64,000 bases of DNA from Xanthomonas vesicatoria ATCC 35937 (GCF_001908725.1 NZ_CP018725.1:5022001-5086000); one strand, 5' to 3'; counted from the stretch's first letter, positions 1-13,148 are shown. Numbers and translations: made by a program. The notes: generated by a model from the sequence alone, not told the origin.

Positions 1-314
1 AACCGTCCAGCATGAACACCTGGCAGAACGCGCAATTCAGTCAACCCTTGCTGCGCGCGCACCGGCCCGATCGCGTGGTGCTGGTGTCCTCGGCCACGCA
101 TCTGCGCCGCGCCGAGCTGTACTTTCGCCATTTCGGGATCGATGCCATCCCGGTGCGCGCCGACTGGCTGACCGCTTCCTGGTCGATCCTGCCGCAGAGC
201 TACAACTTCACCCTGGCCGATGTCGCCCTGCACGAATACCTGGGCATCGCGCGCTATCAGCTCTACCAATGGCTGGGCTGGAACGTGAAGGCGACCGAGC
301 CCGGCGCGATCTGA
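1..314 (+). CDS. YdcF-like DUF218 domain protein, 3' end only
   Basis: This is the C-terminal part of a gene that begins before the window. The reading frame is open from base 3 and ends in TGA at 312-314. The visible residues begin P-S-S-M-N-T-W-Q-N-A, which matches the serine/asparagine-rich motif at the centre of DUF218 (YdcF/SanA-like) domains. They continue with VVLVSSATHLRRAELYF, the usual second strand and helix of that fold. The ATG at 12 is therefore internal. Family members are envelope-associated proteins of poorly defined function, some implicated in peptidoglycan precursor or barrier functions. No membrane segment is visible in this fragment. Confidence 0.7.
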   Translation, partial: PSSMNTWQNAQFSQPLLRAHRPDRVVLVSSATHLRRAELYFRHFGIDAIPVRADWLTASWSILPQSYNFTLADVALHEYLGIARYQLYQWLGWNVKATEPGAI

Positions 315-375
315 GCGCCAAGACGGCGGTCGTTCCGCCGCCGGACGTGAGTCGCACGCCCGGCACTGCACGCGC

Positions 376-1878
376 TCAGCGTGTTTCGTACATCGCCTCG
401 ACGTCGCGACGGAACGCGGCCTGGCTGTCGGGGCGGTTGTAGAACATGTGACCACCGGGATACTCGCGCACTTGCACGCGCGTGGGGTCGCCCATCGCCG
501 GCATCTGGTCCACGGTCAGCACCGATCCCATGAACGGGCAGGAGAGATCGTTCCAGCCATGTGCGATCAGTACACGCAGCTTGGGGTCGATCGCCACCGA
601 TTGACGCAGCTGCGTCACCGCGCCCTTGCGCAGTTCATCGCCCCATTCCCACGCCGTATTGACCTCGTAATTGATCGCCTGATAGCGGGCATCGACTTTC
701 CAGCCGACGATCCGGGTGACGAAGTCCACCATCGCGGTGGTGGTCGGCGCGATGATGCTGTCCAACAGCGGGTCGCTGGCGCGCTGCGTAGGGTCGTTGG
801 GGAACGGGTCGAAGGCGGTCACGTTGGCGTCGTAGCGGCTGCCCAGCTCGCCCTTGTCGCGAAACACTTCACGCAGATACGCCTGGGTTTCCAGGCGCCC
901 ACCGGAACGGCGCACATAAGCCGGATCCAGCCCGGTCATGCGGGTGACCTGCTGCAGCATCGCCTCGCTGGCCTGCGGGTCGGTGCGGCCTTTCATCAGC
1001 GCCACCGCATAGTCGCCGCGGGTGTAGTCGATCACCTGACGCATCGCGCTGTCGCTGAGCTGGCCCTGGCGCTCCAGGTGCGCAGCGGCGATCGAGGGCA
1101 GGGTCAGCATCCACGCCAGCGGCGAGACGTCGCTGTTGTCGTCCAGGGTCGGGTTGAGGAACGGCGAGACCAGCACCACGCCGTTCATCGCCACGCCAAG
1201 GCGGGTCTGCAGATACTGGGTGATGCGCGGTCCGCGGAAGCCACCATAGCTCTCGCCGACCAGATACTTGCGCGTCTGCAGGCGGCGATTCTTCAGCAGC
1301 CAGTCGTAGATCACGCGCGAGAGATATTCCACGTCGGCCTGCGGGTTGTAGAACTGCTTCTTGGCCTCGTCGTCGCCGATTAGCGCGCGGCTGAAGCCGG
1401 TGCCGACCGGGTCGATGAACACCAGGTCGGTGAAGTCCAGCCAGGTGCCCGGATTGTCGCGCAAGGTCGCCGGTGCGGACGCGCTGTCGCCTTCGGCGCC
1501 GAAGCCGACCACCTTCGGCCCGATCGCGCCCATGTTCAGATAGACCGACGCCGCGCCTGGTCCGCCGTTCAAGGCAAAGGTCACCGGGCGGTCCTTGCCG
1601 TCCACGGTGTAGGCGGTGAACACTACCTCGCCGGTGGTTTTGCCCTGCGCGTCGCGCACCGGCAGCGTGCCGACCGTGGCGGTGTAGTTCAGCGTTCGCC
1701 CGGCAAGGCGCGTACTTTGACGCACGCTGGTATCGGCCGGCAGCGGGGTGGGGTTGGTCGTAGCGGCATCGGCCTTGGCGCCGGGCTTTGAATCGGTCTT
1801 ACTGTCCTGCGCGGCGGCGAATGCCGGGACGCCGAGCAGCAGGCAGGCCAGCAGGCCGGTACGAATCAAGGAAGGCAT
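376..1878 (-). CDS. S10 family serine carboxypeptidase-like secreted peptidase
   Basis: The protein has 500 residues from the ATG at 1878, which gives a clean signal peptide (MPSLIRTGLLACLLLG, cleavage near AFAAA-QD). The frame stays open further upstream, but that part is basic and lacks a signal. Residues 103-112 contain the NGGPGAAS oxyanion motif of the S10 carboxypeptidase family. The catalytic triad is visible as Ser210 in VGESYGG, Asp444 in GWNDLSCPF and His477 in PGGHMFY. The protein is probably periplasmic or secreted and removes C-terminal residues from peptides. Bacterial members often prefer an acidic pH, but the substrate cannot be read here. It is transcribed alone, convergent with the partial gene before it and divergent from the next. 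Confidence 0.85.
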   Translation of the reverse strand: MPSLIRTGLLACLLLGVPAFAAAQDSKTDSKPGAKADAATTNPTPLPADTSVRQSTRLAGRTLNYTATVGTLPVRDAQGKTTGEVVFTAYTVDGKDRPVTFALNGGPGAASVYLNMGAIGPKVVGFGAEGDSASAPATLRDNPGTWLDFTDLVFIDPVGTGFSRALIGDDEAKKQFYNPQADVEYLSRVIYDWLLKNRRLQTRKYLVGESYGGFRGPRITQYLQTRLGVAMNGVVLVSPFLNPTLDDNSDVSPLAWMLTLPSIAAAHLERQGQLSDSAMRQVIDYTRGDYAVALMKGRTDPQASEAMLQQVTRMTGLDPAYVRRSGGRLETQAYLREVFRDKGELGSRYDANVTAFDPFPNDPTQRASDPLLDSIIAPTTTAMVDFVTRIVGWKVDARYQAINYEVNTAWEWGDELRKGAVTQLRQSVAIDPKLRVLIAHGWNDLSCPFMGSVLTVDQMPAMGDPTRVQVREYPGGHMFYNRPDSQAAFRRDVEAMYETR

Positions 1879-2017
1879 GGGCAATCGGCATTCGAGCGGG
1901 AAAGTGCCGATGCTAGGGCTCGGCATCGCGCAGTGGATGTGCAAAAAGGCATGCCTGTCGCGCTGACCGATGCCGGGTAGCTCGCTATCATGGCGCGCCC
2001 TGGTGATCGAGCTGCAG

Positions 2018-2812
2018 ATGAGGCCTTGCGCCGTTCGATATGCATGTGCCGTGGTGCTGGTGTTGGCAGGCTGCGCGGCGACGCCACCTGCGCCAGTACG
2101 CCATGCCAGCGACCCGGATGCGCTGTGGCGCATCGTCTCCACCCGATGTCTGGCAGAAGCGCCGCGGCCGCCCGACTGCGCCGCCGTGTGGTCGGATCCG
2201 GCGCGCCAGGCAGTGGTGTTGAAAGACCGCCACGGGAGCTTCCAGTATTTGTTGGTACCCAGTGTGCGGGTCAGCGGAATCGAAGACCCCGCGTTGCGAC
2301 GCGCCGATGCGCCGAATTATTTCGCCAGCGCCTGGGACGCGCGCAGCTTCGTGGCGCAGGCGTTGCGACGCCCGTTGCCCAGGCAATACGTCAGCCTTGC
2401 ATTGAACTCGCCGCACGGCCGCTCGCAGGAGCAACTGCATATCCACATCGATTGCCTGCGTCCGGACGTGTACGCAGCGCTGCAGCGTCAGCGCGCCAAG
2501 ATCGGCCCGGAGTGGCATGCCTTGGCCGAGCCGCTACTGGGCCACGTATACCTGGCCAGGACGCTGGAGGGCGAAGCGCTGGACCAGGACCCGGTTCGGC
2601 TGCTGGCAGGCACGCTTCCTGCCGATGCCAGCTTGCGCGATTACTCGCTGGTGGTCGCTGGCGCGCAACTGCAGGACGGGCGGCCGGGATTCATCGTGCT
2701 GGCGACCCGGCAGGATGCACGCAGTGGTAACCGTGCCAGTGGCGAAGAAGTGCAGGATCACGCCTGCGGTCTGGTGACCGGTGCGACGCAGGTCTTGCCT
2801 GGCGTGCGTTGA
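2018..2812 (+). CDS. cdh: CDP-diacylglycerol pyrophosphatase lipoprotein
   Basis: The protein has 264 residues. It hydrolyses CDP-diacylglycerol to phosphatidate and CMP. The N-terminus ends in a lipobox (VLAG-C19), so I place the start at ATG 2018; an in-frame ATG at 1970 would bury that signal. Residues 139-146 read QLHIHIDC, the HxHxH-type histidine triad of the Cdh branch of the HIT superfamily. Other family blocks are a YLLVPS strand near 78-83 and a SQEQLHIH lead-in. The length is close to E. coli Cdh (251). It is transcribed alone, divergent from the S10 peptidase gene, and 240 bp without a gene follow it. Confidence 0.85.
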   Translation: MRPCAVRYACAVVLVLAGCAATPPAPVRHASDPDALWRIVSTRCLAEAPRPPDCAAVWSDPARQAVVLKDRHGSFQYLLVPSVRVSGIEDPALRRADAPNYFASAWDARSFVAQALRRPLPRQYVSLALNSPHGRSQEQLHIHIDCLRPDVYAALQRQRAKIGPEWHALAEPLLGHVYLARTLEGEALDQDPVRLLAGTLPADASLRDYSLVVAGAQLQDGRPGFIVLATRQDARSGNRASGEEVQDHACGLVTGATQVLPGVR

Positions 2813-3053
2813 AGTGGTGCTGGACCGGCTCGTCTCGTCGCGCCTTGGTGTTTGCAGAGCGGTGCGCGGCGTTTCAAGTAGATGGATCGCTGACGGCAGG
2901 TGGCGATGATCCATTACCGCAGATCGTCATCCCGGAACTGCATGGCGCACCCAGCCGATCCATGCGGCCAGGCGCTTGGCGGCGCGTACGCCGATCAGGA
3001 GTGAGCTCTGGTGCTGCGCCCCCTCTAGACTGAAAGGGCGTGCTTCCACGACG

Positions 3054-4943
3054 TCAGACTTCCAGCGATGCCAGATCGCCCTTGGATTCCAGCCATTGCT
3101 TGCGGTCGCCCGCGCGCTTCTTGGCCAGCAGCATGTCCATCAACGAGCGGGTCTGTTCGCCGTCGTCGATGGTCAGCTGCACCAGCCGGCGCGTGTCCGG
3201 GTGGATGGTGGATTCGCGCAGCTGTTGCGGGTTCATCTCGCCCAGGCCCTTGAAGCGGGTGACGCTGATCTGGCCCTTCATCTTTTCGCGCGCGATCTTG
3301 TCCAGCAGCGTGGTTTTTTCTTCTTCGTCCAGCGCGTAGAACACCTGTTTGCCCACGTCCACGCGGAACAGCGGCGGCATCGCCACGAACACATGGCCGG
3401 CGGCCACCAGCGCGGGGAAGTGCTGCAGGAACAGCGCCGTCAACAGCGTGGCGATATGCAGGCCGTCGGAGTCCGCATCGGCCAGGATCACCACCTTGCC
3501 GTAGCGCAGCCCGGTGATGTCGTCCTTGCCCGGGTCGCAACCGATCGCAATGGCCAGATTGTGGACTTCTTCGGATGCCAGCACGCTGCCCGATGCCACT
3601 TCCCAGGTGTTGAGGATCTTGCCGCGTAGCGGCAGGATCGCCTGGAAGTCCTTATCGCGCGCCTGCTTGGCCGAGCCGCCGGCTGAATCGCCTTCCACCA
3701 GGAACAACTCGGTCCGCGACAGGTCCTGGCTGATGCAGTCAGCCAGCTTGCCGGGCAGGGCCGGGCCCTGGGTAACCTTCTTGCGGACGATCTGCTTTTC
3801 GGTCTTCAACCGCGCGCTGGCGCGGTCGATGGCGATCTGCGCGATCTTCTCGCCGATCTCCACGTTCTGATTGAGGTACAGGCTGAAGGCATCGTGCGCA
3901 GCGCCTTCGATGAAACCGGCCGCCTGACGCGACGACAGCCGCTCCTTGGTCTGCCCGGAGAACTGCGGGTCGGTCATCTTCAGGCTGAGCACGAAGGTGA
4001 CCCGGTCCCACACGTCCTCCGGTGCCAGCTTGACGCCGCGCGGCAGCAGGTTGCGGAAATCGCAGAACTCGCGCAGCGCGTCGGTCAGGCCCGAGCGCAG
4101 GCCGTTGACGTGGGTGCCGTGCTGCGCGGTCGGGATCAGGTTGACGTAGCTTTCCTGCACCAGCTCGCCTTCGGGTACCCAGGCCGCAGCCCAGTCGACG
4201 ATCTCGGTGTCTTTCTTCAGGCTGCCTGCAAACAGGTCGGCCGGCAGCATCTCGTGCTCGGCCATCTCGCCCTTCAGATAATCGCGCAGGCCATTTTCGA
4301 AGTACCAGCTGTCCTGCTCGCCGGTAGCTTCGTCGTGCAGCTTCACGGTCAGGCCGGGGCACAGCACCGCCTTGGCGCGCAACAGATGGCGCAGCGCACG
4401 CACATTGAACTTGGGTGTGTCGAAATACTTCGGGTCGGCCCAGAAACGCAGCCGCGTGCCGGTGTTCTTCTTGCCGACGGTGCCGACCACTTCCAGCTTG
4501 GAGGCGGCGATCCCGTCGCGGAACTCCATGCGGTGTTCGCTGCCTTCGCGCTTGATGAACAGCTCGACCTTGGTCGAGAGCGCGTTGACCACGCTCACGC
4601 CCACACCGTGCAGACCGCCGGAGAAGGTGTAGTTGCGGTTGTTGAACTTGCCGCCGGCATGCAGGCGGGTCAGGATCAGTTCGACACCGGGAATCTTCTC
4701 TTCCGGGTGCATGTCCACCGGCATGCCGCGACCGTCGTCGGACACCTCGCAGCTGCCGTCCTTGTACAAGGTGACTTCGACCTGCTTGGCATGGCCGGCC
4801 AGCGCCTCGTCGACGGAGTTGTCGATCACTTCCTGCGCCAGATGGTTCGGGCGCGCGGTGTCGGTGTACATGCCCGGGCGGCGTTTGACCGGGTCCAGGC
4901 CGGACAGCACTTCAATATCGGCGGCGTTATAACGGGTGTTCAT
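3054..4943 (-). CDS. parE: DNA topoisomerase IV subunit B
   Basis: The protein has 629 residues. It is the ATPase subunit that pairs with ParC to decatenate daughter chromosomes. The GHKL ATP-binding motifs are in order: EVIDNSVDEALAG (38-50, Asn42), DDGRGMPVD (69-77) and GGLHGVGVS (109-117). A transducer region follows, then the TOPRIM domain with LVEGDSAGGSA (Glu418) and DADSDG (489-494). It is ParE and not GyrB: it is about 630 residues long, and stretches such as SYVNLIP and LSSRQAAGF follow E. coli ParE. The ATG at 4943 gives the usual N-terminus (MNTRYNAADIEVLSGLDPV); the upstream extension is not typical. The gene is monocistronic. Its TOPRIM and ATPase sites are those affected in quinolone and coumarin resistance. 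Confidence 0.96.
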   Translation of the reverse strand: MNTRYNAADIEVLSGLDPVKRRPGMYTDTARPNHLAQEVIDNSVDEALAGHAKQVEVTLYKDGSCEVSDDGRGMPVDMHPEEKIPGVELILTRLHAGGKFNNRNYTFSGGLHGVGVSVVNALSTKVELFIKREGSEHRMEFRDGIAASKLEVVGTVGKKNTGTRLRFWADPKYFDTPKFNVRALRHLLRAKAVLCPGLTVKLHDEATGEQDSWYFENGLRDYLKGEMAEHEMLPADLFAGSLKKDTEIVDWAAAWVPEGELVQESYVNLIPTAQHGTHVNGLRSGLTDALREFCDFRNLLPRGVKLAPEDVWDRVTFVLSLKMTDPQFSGQTKERLSSRQAAGFIEGAAHDAFSLYLNQNVEIGEKIAQIAIDRASARLKTEKQIVRKKVTQGPALPGKLADCISQDLSRTELFLVEGDSAGGSAKQARDKDFQAILPLRGKILNTWEVASGSVLASEEVHNLAIAIGCDPGKDDITGLRYGKVVILADADSDGLHIATLLTALFLQHFPALVAAGHVFVAMPPLFRVDVGKQVFYALDEEEKTTLLDKIAREKMKGQISVTRFKGLGEMNPQQLRESTIHPDTRRLVQLTIDDGEQTRSLMDMLLAKKRAGDRKQWLESKGDLASLEV

Positions 4944-5107
4944 GCATCTCGCTGGCACGTGAAACGACGCGCAAGTGTGGCGGCTGGGCCGTTTTTTTGC
5001 ACGCGACCCACGTTCAGTGGCCGGCCGGGTGCTCCTGGCTACCCTGGCGTTGGTTTCGGAACCAAACGTCCCCACCTGAGGATGTCACCGATGCCAAAGA
5101 GGACGCC

Positions 5108-5350
5108 ATGAAGTTCAAGCACATCCTGATGCTCACCCTCGGTGCGGCTGCGGTCGCAGCGCTTCCCGCCCTGGCCCAGGCCGCTCCACAGCAGGCTGGT
5201 CAAGGCGCCAGCGCGCAAAAGGCCGACGATGCCAAGGCCAAGACCGACGCCGAGCGCAAGGCCGAGCGCCGCGCCGCCGCTGCCGCGCAAAAGCCCAAGG
5301 CTGACAGCGCGCCGCGTGAGGAAGAGGAAGAAGAGAAGCCCGCACGCTGA
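5108..5350 (+). CDS. Small secreted Ala/Lys/Glu-rich protein of unknown function
   Basis: The protein has 80 residues. Residues 1-25 form a signal peptide (MKFKHILMLTLGAAAVAALPALAQA). The mature part is about 55 residues of low complexity: repeated KA/AK and AERKAERR blocks, then a terminal EEEEEE stretch with KPAR. There is no cysteine and no recognisable domain, and the mature part is probably disordered in the periplasm. The start was chosen because it begins the signal peptide and an AGGACG-type ribosome site precedes it; a longer frame to 4997 exists. A strong hairpin terminator lies 30 bp downstream, which supports a discrete one-gene transcript. Small signal-peptide proteins of this kind are common and mostly uncharacterised in Xanthomonas. 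Confidence 0.7.
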   Translation: MKFKHILMLTLGAAAVAALPALAQAAPQQAGQGASAQKADDAKAKTDAERKAERRAAAAAQKPKADSAPREEEEEEKPAR

Positions 5351-5380
5351 CGCATCTGCGCAGCGCTAAGGCTTCTTCCA

Positions 5381-5410
5381 CAGACGCCCCGGCTTCGGCC
5401 GGGGCGTCTG
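5381..5410 (+). terminator. Intrinsic terminator after small secreted protein
   Basis: A perfect 13-bp stem (CAGACGCCCCGGC paired with its complement) closes a TTCG tetraloop. Only a weak T stretch follows. It lies between the small secreted protein gene and the pyrG promoter. Confidence 0.75.
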
Positions 5411-5468
5411 CATTTACACGCCGCAGTACCCATTTGCCGTGTGAGACCACCTGGTCGTCACACAACCC

Positions 5469-7189
<1,721 letters not shown>

Positions 7190-7195
7190 GCGGTT

Positions 7196-7366
7196 CCTTC
7201 TCCCGTCGGGAGAAGGTGGCGGCAAGCGCCGGAGCGCCGCAACACCGGAAGATGGCGGTCCTGATGAACGCGTCGCCACGCGCAACCAGGGCAAACCATC
7301 GGGCTTTAGCGCTTTGCGCCCGTGCCCTCACCCCGACCTCTCTCCCAACGGGAGAGGGGCTTCAAT
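7196..7366. repeat. ERIC-like palindromic intergenic repeat
   Basis: The pyrG-kdsA gap holds two palindromes. One is ccttctcccgtcgggagaagg at 7196-7216; the other is a CTCTCCC-AAC-GGGAGAG hairpin at about 7340-7356. About 120 bp of G+C-rich filler separate them. This is the layout of the dispersed non-coding repeat found between genes in Xanthomonas. A related fragment (ccttctcgcc...gaggagaggggc) occurs near 51,500-51,530. Confidence 0.65.
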
Positions 7367-7383
7367 CGAAATAAGGTGACCTG

Positions 7384-8214
7384 ATGAAACTGTGTGATTT
7401 TGAAGTCGGCCTCGACCAGCCGCTGTTCCTGATTGCGGGCCCGTGCGTGATCGAGTCGATGCAGTTGCAGCTCGATGTCGCCGGCAAGCTGAAGGAGATC
7501 ACCGGCAAGCTCGGGGTCAACTTCATCTTCAAGTCGAGCTTCGACAAGGCCAATCGCACCTCGGGCACCAGCTTCCGCGGCCCGGGCCTGGAAGAAGGTC
7601 TGAAGGTGCTGGACGCGGTGAAAAAGCAGATTGGCGTGCCGGTGCTCACTGACGTGCACGAATACACCCCGATGAACGAAGTGGCCGCTGTCGTCGACGT
7701 GTTGCAGACCCCGGCGTTTCTGGTGCGTCAGACCGACTTCATCAAGAACGTCTGCGCCGCCGGCAAGCCGGTGAACATCAAGAAAGGCCAGTTCCTGGCG
7801 CCGTGGGACATGAAGCCGGTGGTCGAAAAAGCCAAGTCGACCGGCAACGAGCAAATCATGGTCTGCGAGCGCGGCGCCTCATTCGGCTACAACAATCTGG
7901 TCAGCGACATGCGCTCGCTCAGCGTCATGCGCGACACCGGCTGTCCGGTGGTGTTCGACGCCACCCACTCGGTGCAGTTGCCGGGCGGGCAGGGCAGTAG
8001 CTCCGGTGGCCAGCGCGAGTTTGTGCCGGTGCTGGCGCGCGCTGCGGTGGCCGTGGGCATTTCCGGCCTGTTCGCCGAAACCCATCCGGATCCGTCCAAG
8101 GCCCTCTCTGACGGGCCTAATGCCTGGCCGCTGGACCGCATGGAAGAACTGCTGGAAACGCTGATGGAATTGGATGCAGTGACCAAGAAACACGGGTTCG
8201 CGCGTTTCGCATGA
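7384..8214 (+). CDS. kdsA: 3-deoxy-8-phosphooctulonate synthase (KDO-8-P synthase)
   Basis: The protein has 276 residues. It condenses phosphoenolpyruvate with arabinose 5-phosphate to make KDO 8-phosphate for the lipopolysaccharide inner core. Family motifs include IAGPCVIES (18-26), [12 protein letters not shown] and GTSFRGPG near the substrate site, and the C-terminal [16 protein letters not shown]. An AAGGTGACCTG ribosome site precedes the ATG. It lies between pyrG and eno, an arrangement also seen in other proteobacteria, and is followed after 12 bp by a small membrane-protein gene. Confidence 0.97.
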   Translation: MKLCDFEVGLDQPLFLIAGPCVIESMQLQLDVAGKLKEITGKLGVNFIFKSSFDKANRTSGTSFRGPGLEEGLKVLDAVKKQIGVPVLTDVHEYTPMNEVAAVVDVLQTPAFLVRQTDFIKNVCAAGKPVNIKKGQFLAPWDMKPVVEKAKSTGNEQIMVCERGASFGYNNLVSDMRSLSVMRDTGCPVVFDATHSVQLPGGQGSSSGGQREFVPVLARAAVAVGISGLFAETHPDPSKALSDGPNAWPLDRMEELLETLMELDAVTKKHGFARFA

Positions 8215-8226
8215 GTTTCGATTCGC

Positions 8227-10006
<1,780 letters not shown>

Positions 10007-10009
10007 GCC

Positions 10010-10375
10010 GTGCGCAACTGGCGCTGGCTACTGCTGGTGCTGGCGGTGCTGCTGGCTTGGCTGCAGTACCGCTTCTGGTTCGGGCCCGGGAATTCTGGCG
10101 AAGTCATGATGCTGGAAGCCCAGGTCGCGCATCAGACACAAGACAACGAAGGTCTGCGCCAACGCAACCAGGCGTTGGCAGCAGAGGTGAAGGATTTGAA
10201 GGACGGCGAGGCGGCAATCGAAGAACGCGCACGCAGCGAACTGGGCATGATCAAACCGGGCGAGACGTTCTATCGCGTGGTCGAAGATGCCCCGCCACTG
10301 CCTGCCGCATCGGCTGAAGCCGCGCCCACTCCGGCCACGTCTGACCCTGCATCCGCAACGGAACCGCACCCATGA
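10010..10375 (+). CDS. ftsB: Cell division protein FtsB
   Basis: The protein has 121 residues and a GTG start, three bases after eno. FtsB joins FtsL and FtsQ in the divisome. It has the standard build: a very short cytoplasmic N-terminus (MRNWR), one membrane helix at about 5-24 ([18 protein letters not shown]), then a periplasmic coiled coil ([19 protein letters not shown]) to about residue 80. A Pro/Ala-rich tail of about 35 residues is longer than in E. coli (103 aa). The stop overlaps the ispD start as ATGA, which implies translational coupling. The ftsB-ispD-ispF order is conserved in gammaproteobacteria. Confidence 0.92.
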   Translation: MRNWRWLLLVLAVLLAWLQYRFWFGPGNSGEVMMLEAQVAHQTQDNEGLRQRNQALAAEVKDLKDGEAAIEERARSELGMIKPGETFYRVVEDAPPLPAASAEAAPTPATSDPASATEPHP

Positions 10376-11175
10376 CCGGTTCGATCTGGGCTATCGTGCC
10401 GGCCGCAGGGCGCGGCACGCGGTTTGGTGGCGCGCTTCCCAAACAGTATCTGCCAGCAGCGGGTCAGCCGCTGATGGCCTATACCTTGGCAGCGCTGGCT
10501 GCGCATCCGGCGGTCGCTGGCATTCTGGTGGCGATTGCACCGGGCGATGCCGACTGGCCAGGCTGGACAGCGGTGCAGTCCAAGCCCGTATTGACCTGCG
10601 TAGGCGGTGCAACACGCGCAGCCTCGGTGCTGGCCGGCTTGCTGGCCCTGCCTGAGAGCGTGCGTGCGGACGACTTTGTGCTGGTACACGATGCCGCGCG
10701 GCCGAATCTGGCATTGGCAGACCTGGACCGGTTACTGGAAACCGGCCGCGGCGACCCAGTCGGCGCGATCCTTGCCGCACCGGTGCGCGACACGCTCAAA
10801 CGTGCTGGCGACGATGGCGGGATCGACGGTACCGAGCCACGCGACCGCCTGTGGCGCGCGCTGACACCGCAGCTGTTTCGGCGTCATCAGTTGATCCGTG
10901 GCCTCACCGAAGCATCGGCTGCCGGCGTCGATGTCACCGACGACGCCATGGCGATGGAGCGGCTCGGGCTGCGCCCGCTGCTGGTGGAAGGCGCGGAGGA
11001 CAACTTCAAGATCACCACGCCGGCCGACCTGGCGCGCTTCGAGTTCGAACTTGTACGCCGCGGCGTTGCGGTTGATGCCGGGCCTGCTGCTGCGTCCATC
11101 GATGAAGTTGTGCCAGCCATGCACAGCGATGCCGGGCTCGCCGCCGTTGCCAACGACGGCAGCGACGCCTCCTAA
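10372..11175 (+). CDS. ispD: 2-C-methyl-D-erythritol 4-phosphate cytidylyltransferase
   Basis: The protein has 267 residues. It transfers CMP from CTP to methylerythritol phosphate, the third step of the MEP isoprenoid pathway. The nucleotide-binding N-terminus reads [32 protein letters not shown] block near 100-112 and [11 protein letters not shown] near 190 match the family. It is about 30 residues longer than E. coli IspD because of an Ala-rich C-terminal tail, so the essential core is complete. It overlaps ftsB by 4 bp and is followed after 17 bp by ispF, which acts two steps later. Confidence 0.95.
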   Translation: MTGSIWAIVPAAGRGTRFGGALPKQYLPAAGQPLMAYTLAALAAHPAVAGILVAIAPGDADWPGWTAVQSKPVLTCVGGATRAASVLAGLLALPESVRADDFVLVHDAARPNLALADLDRLLETGRGDPVGAILAAPVRDTLKRAGDDGGIDGTEPRDRLWRALTPQLFRRHQLIRGLTEASAAGVDVTDDAMAMERLGLRPLLVEGAEDNFKITTPADLARFEFELVRRGVAVDAGPAAASIDEVVPAMHSDAGLAAVANDGSDAS

Positions 11176-11192
11176 ATCACCACGGGTTTTCC

Positions 11193-11684
11193 ATGTCCTT
11201 CAATTTCCGAATCGGCCAGGGCTACGACGTACATGCGTTCGGCGATGGCGATCATGTGATGCTCGGCGGCGTTCGCGTCGCACATAGCCAGGGCGTCCTC
11301 GCGCATAGCGACGGCGACGTGGTGTTGCACGCGCTTTGCGATGCGATGCTAGGTGCGTTGGCGCTGGGCGATATCGGCCAGCATTTTCCGCCGTCCGACG
11401 CACGCTGGAAGGACGCCGACAGCGCGCAGTTTCTGCAGCATTGCGATCAGTTGCTGCGCGAGCGCGGCTGGCGGGTGGGTAACGCCGACATCACCGTGAT
11501 CTGCGAGCGGCCCAAGGTTGGCCCGCATGCGCTGGCCATGCGCGAACGCATTGCCGGGCTGCTCGGCATCGAACTCGATGCGGTCAGCGTCAAGGCCACG
11601 ACGAGCGAGAAGCTCGGTTTCACCGGCCGTGGCGAAGGCATTGCCGCGCAGGCGGCGGTGCTGCTGGGCAAGATCGGGTTCTAG
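11193..11684 (+). CDS. ispF: 2-C-methyl-D-erythritol 2,4-cyclodiphosphate synthase
   Basis: The protein has 163 residues, the usual family length. It cyclises CDP-methylerythritol 2-phosphate with loss of CMP. The metal ligands are visible in [10 protein letters not shown] (Asp and His of DxH) and in [19 protein letters not shown] (His). The C-terminal [20 protein letters not shown] closes the trimer active site. It lies 17 bp after ispD in the ftsB-ispD-ispF unit. About 280 bp with a short tandem repeat separate it from truD. Confidence 0.97.
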   Translation: MSFNFRIGQGYDVHAFGDGDHVMLGGVRVAHSQGVLAHSDGDVVLHALCDAMLGALALGDIGQHFPPSDARWKDADSAQFLQHCDQLLRERGWRVGNADITVICERPKVGPHALAMRERIAGLLGIELDAVSVKATTSEKLGFTGRGEGIAAQAAVLLGKIGF

Positions 11685-11829
11685 GCGCGGCAAATACAGC
11701 GTAGCGAGCACTCTGGCGGATGGACGTGTACAGCACGCTCAGAGCGGCCACTGCATGAGCGATCTATGCCCCATGCAGCGCCGGTTGGACCCGTTACGGT
11801 GAACGCATTGGTGTGTTGGCTGCTCTAGA

Positions 11830-11877
11830 CTGCACTCCTGCACTCCTGCACTCCTGCACTCCTGCACTCCTGCACTC
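11830..11877. repeat. Six perfect copies of an 8-bp tandem repeat (CTGCACTC)
   Basis: CTGCACTC is repeated six times without error, between ispF and truD and 90 bp before the truD ATG. The unit is not a multiple of three. The array is intergenic with the truD start used here. Copy-number change would alter the length of the truD leader. Confidence 0.95.
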
Positions 11878-11966
11878 CGCAGGCCGGGTTGCCGGCGTGC
11901 GTCACGATATCCGCGCCGAATTCGGCACATAGCGCACGATGCGTCGGCGCGAAGGCGAACCACACC

Positions 11967-13070
11967 ATGAGCGAGACTTCCTTCCTGCCACGCGCGCACG
12001 GCGCTGCGGTCCTTAGCGCAGCAATGCGCAGTACGCCGGAGGATTTTCAGGTCGATGAGTTGCCGTCGTTCGAGCCGTCCGGCGAGGGCGAGCATCTGTT
12101 GCTCACCATTCGCAAGCGCGGCCAGAACACTGCCTATATAGCCAAACAGCTTGCGCAGTGGGCGGGTATCGCCGAGATGGGCGTGAGTTATGCAGGGTTG
12201 AAGGATCGTCATGCAGTGACCACGCAGCGTTTCAGCGTGCATCTGCCCAAGCGCGTTGCGCCGGACCTTGCCATGCTCGACGATGCGCAGATGCAGGTGG
12301 TTCACAGCACCTGGCACAACCGCAAGCTGCAACGCGGCGCGTTGCTGGGCAATCGCTTCGTGCTGACGCTGCGTCAGGTGCAGGGCGAGCGCGACGCCAT
12401 CGAGCAACGCTTGCAGGCAATCGCCGCGCGCGGCATTCCCAATTGGTTTGGCGAACAGCGGTTTGGGCGCGATGGCGGCAACGTGGCATCTGCGTTGGCG
12501 ATGTTCGGCTACCTGCAGGAGGCCGACGGCACGTTGTCACCGGCACCCAAGCGGCGTCTGCGCAACGATCAACGTTCGATCCTGCTGTCTGCGGCGCGCT
12601 CGTCGCTGTTCAATCGCGTCCTGGCCGCGCGTGTGGAGCAAGGCAGCTGGGATGCAGCGCTGGATGGCGAGGCGTGGATGCTGGATGGCTCGCGCAGCGT
12701 GTTCGGTCCCGAGCCGTGGAGCGAGGTGCTGGCCGAGCGGCTGGCGCGTTTCGACATCCACCCAAGTGGCCCACTGTGGGGCGCTGGCGAGTTGCGTTGC
12801 ACCGATCAGGCCGCAGCGGTGGAGCAGGGCGCGTTATCGGATCCGCAATCGGACGTCTTGCGCCAGGGCCTGGAAGCAGCCGGGCTGAAGCAGGAGCGCC
12901 GCGCATTGCGCCTGCGTCCGCAGGGTCTGGGATATCGCTGGCTGCAAGATCAGGCCCTGCAAGTGGAATTTGCGCTGCCGCCAGGCTGCTACGCCACTGC
13001 GGTGCTATGGGAACTGGGCGACGTCGGCGATGCCGGTCGTCCAGCATTAGCGACTCGCGTCGATGGCTGA
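11967..13070 (+). CDS. truD: tRNA pseudouridine(13) synthase
   Basis: The protein has 367 residues. It makes pseudouridine at position 13 of tRNA-Glu. The catalytic Asp80 lies in [11 protein letters not shown], the TruD motif II, at the same number as in E. coli. [12 protein letters not shown] near 22-33 and NWFGEQRFG near 158 are further family blocks. I use ATG 11967 ([12 protein letters not shown]); a longer frame begins at 11889, directly after the CTGCACTC array, but adds no homologous sequence. It belongs to the conserved ispD-ispF-truD-surE-pcm-nlpD neighbourhood, here interrupted before surE by a minus-strand Smr gene. Confidence 0.95.
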   Translation: MSETSFLPRAHGAAVLSAAMRSTPEDFQVDELPSFEPSGEGEHLLLTIRKRGQNTAYIAKQLAQWAGIAEMGVSYAGLKDRHAVTTQRFSVHLPKRVAPDLAMLDDAQMQVVHSTWHNRKLQRGALLGNRFVLTLRQVQGERDAIEQRLQAIAARGIPNWFGEQRFGRDGGNVASALAMFGYLQEADGTLSPAPKRRLRNDQRSILLSAARSSLFNRVLAARVEQGSWDAALDGEAWMLDGSRSVFGPEPWSEVLAERLARFDIHPSGPLWGAGELRCTDQAAAVEQGALSDPQSDVLRQGLEAAGLKQERRALRLRPQGLGYRWLQDQALQVEFALPPGCYATAVLWELGDVGDAGRPALATRVDG

Positions 13071-13124
13071 GCGTGCTCAAGCAAGTTGTCAAACCCCGCA
13101 AACACAAGGCAATCCCGCGTTCTC

Positions 13125-13148
13125 GTAGGAGCGGACCCGGCCGCGACC
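13125..13148. repeat. REP-like dispersed repeat fragment
   Basis: The sequence GTAGGAGCGG-ACCC-GGCCGCGACC after truD resembles the short G+C-rich palindromic REP element that recurs between Xanthomonas genes. The rest of the 275-bp truD-Smr gap shows nothing recognisable. Confidence 0.5.

Noticed and set aside
448..1383. A 311-codon plus-strand frame opposite the S10 peptidase
   Set aside because: The peptidase triad is complete on the minus strand. This frame is a high-G+C antisense artefact.
11830..11877. Possible CRISPR-like array
   Set aside because: The units are 8 bp and contiguous without spacers, so it is a simple tandem repeat.
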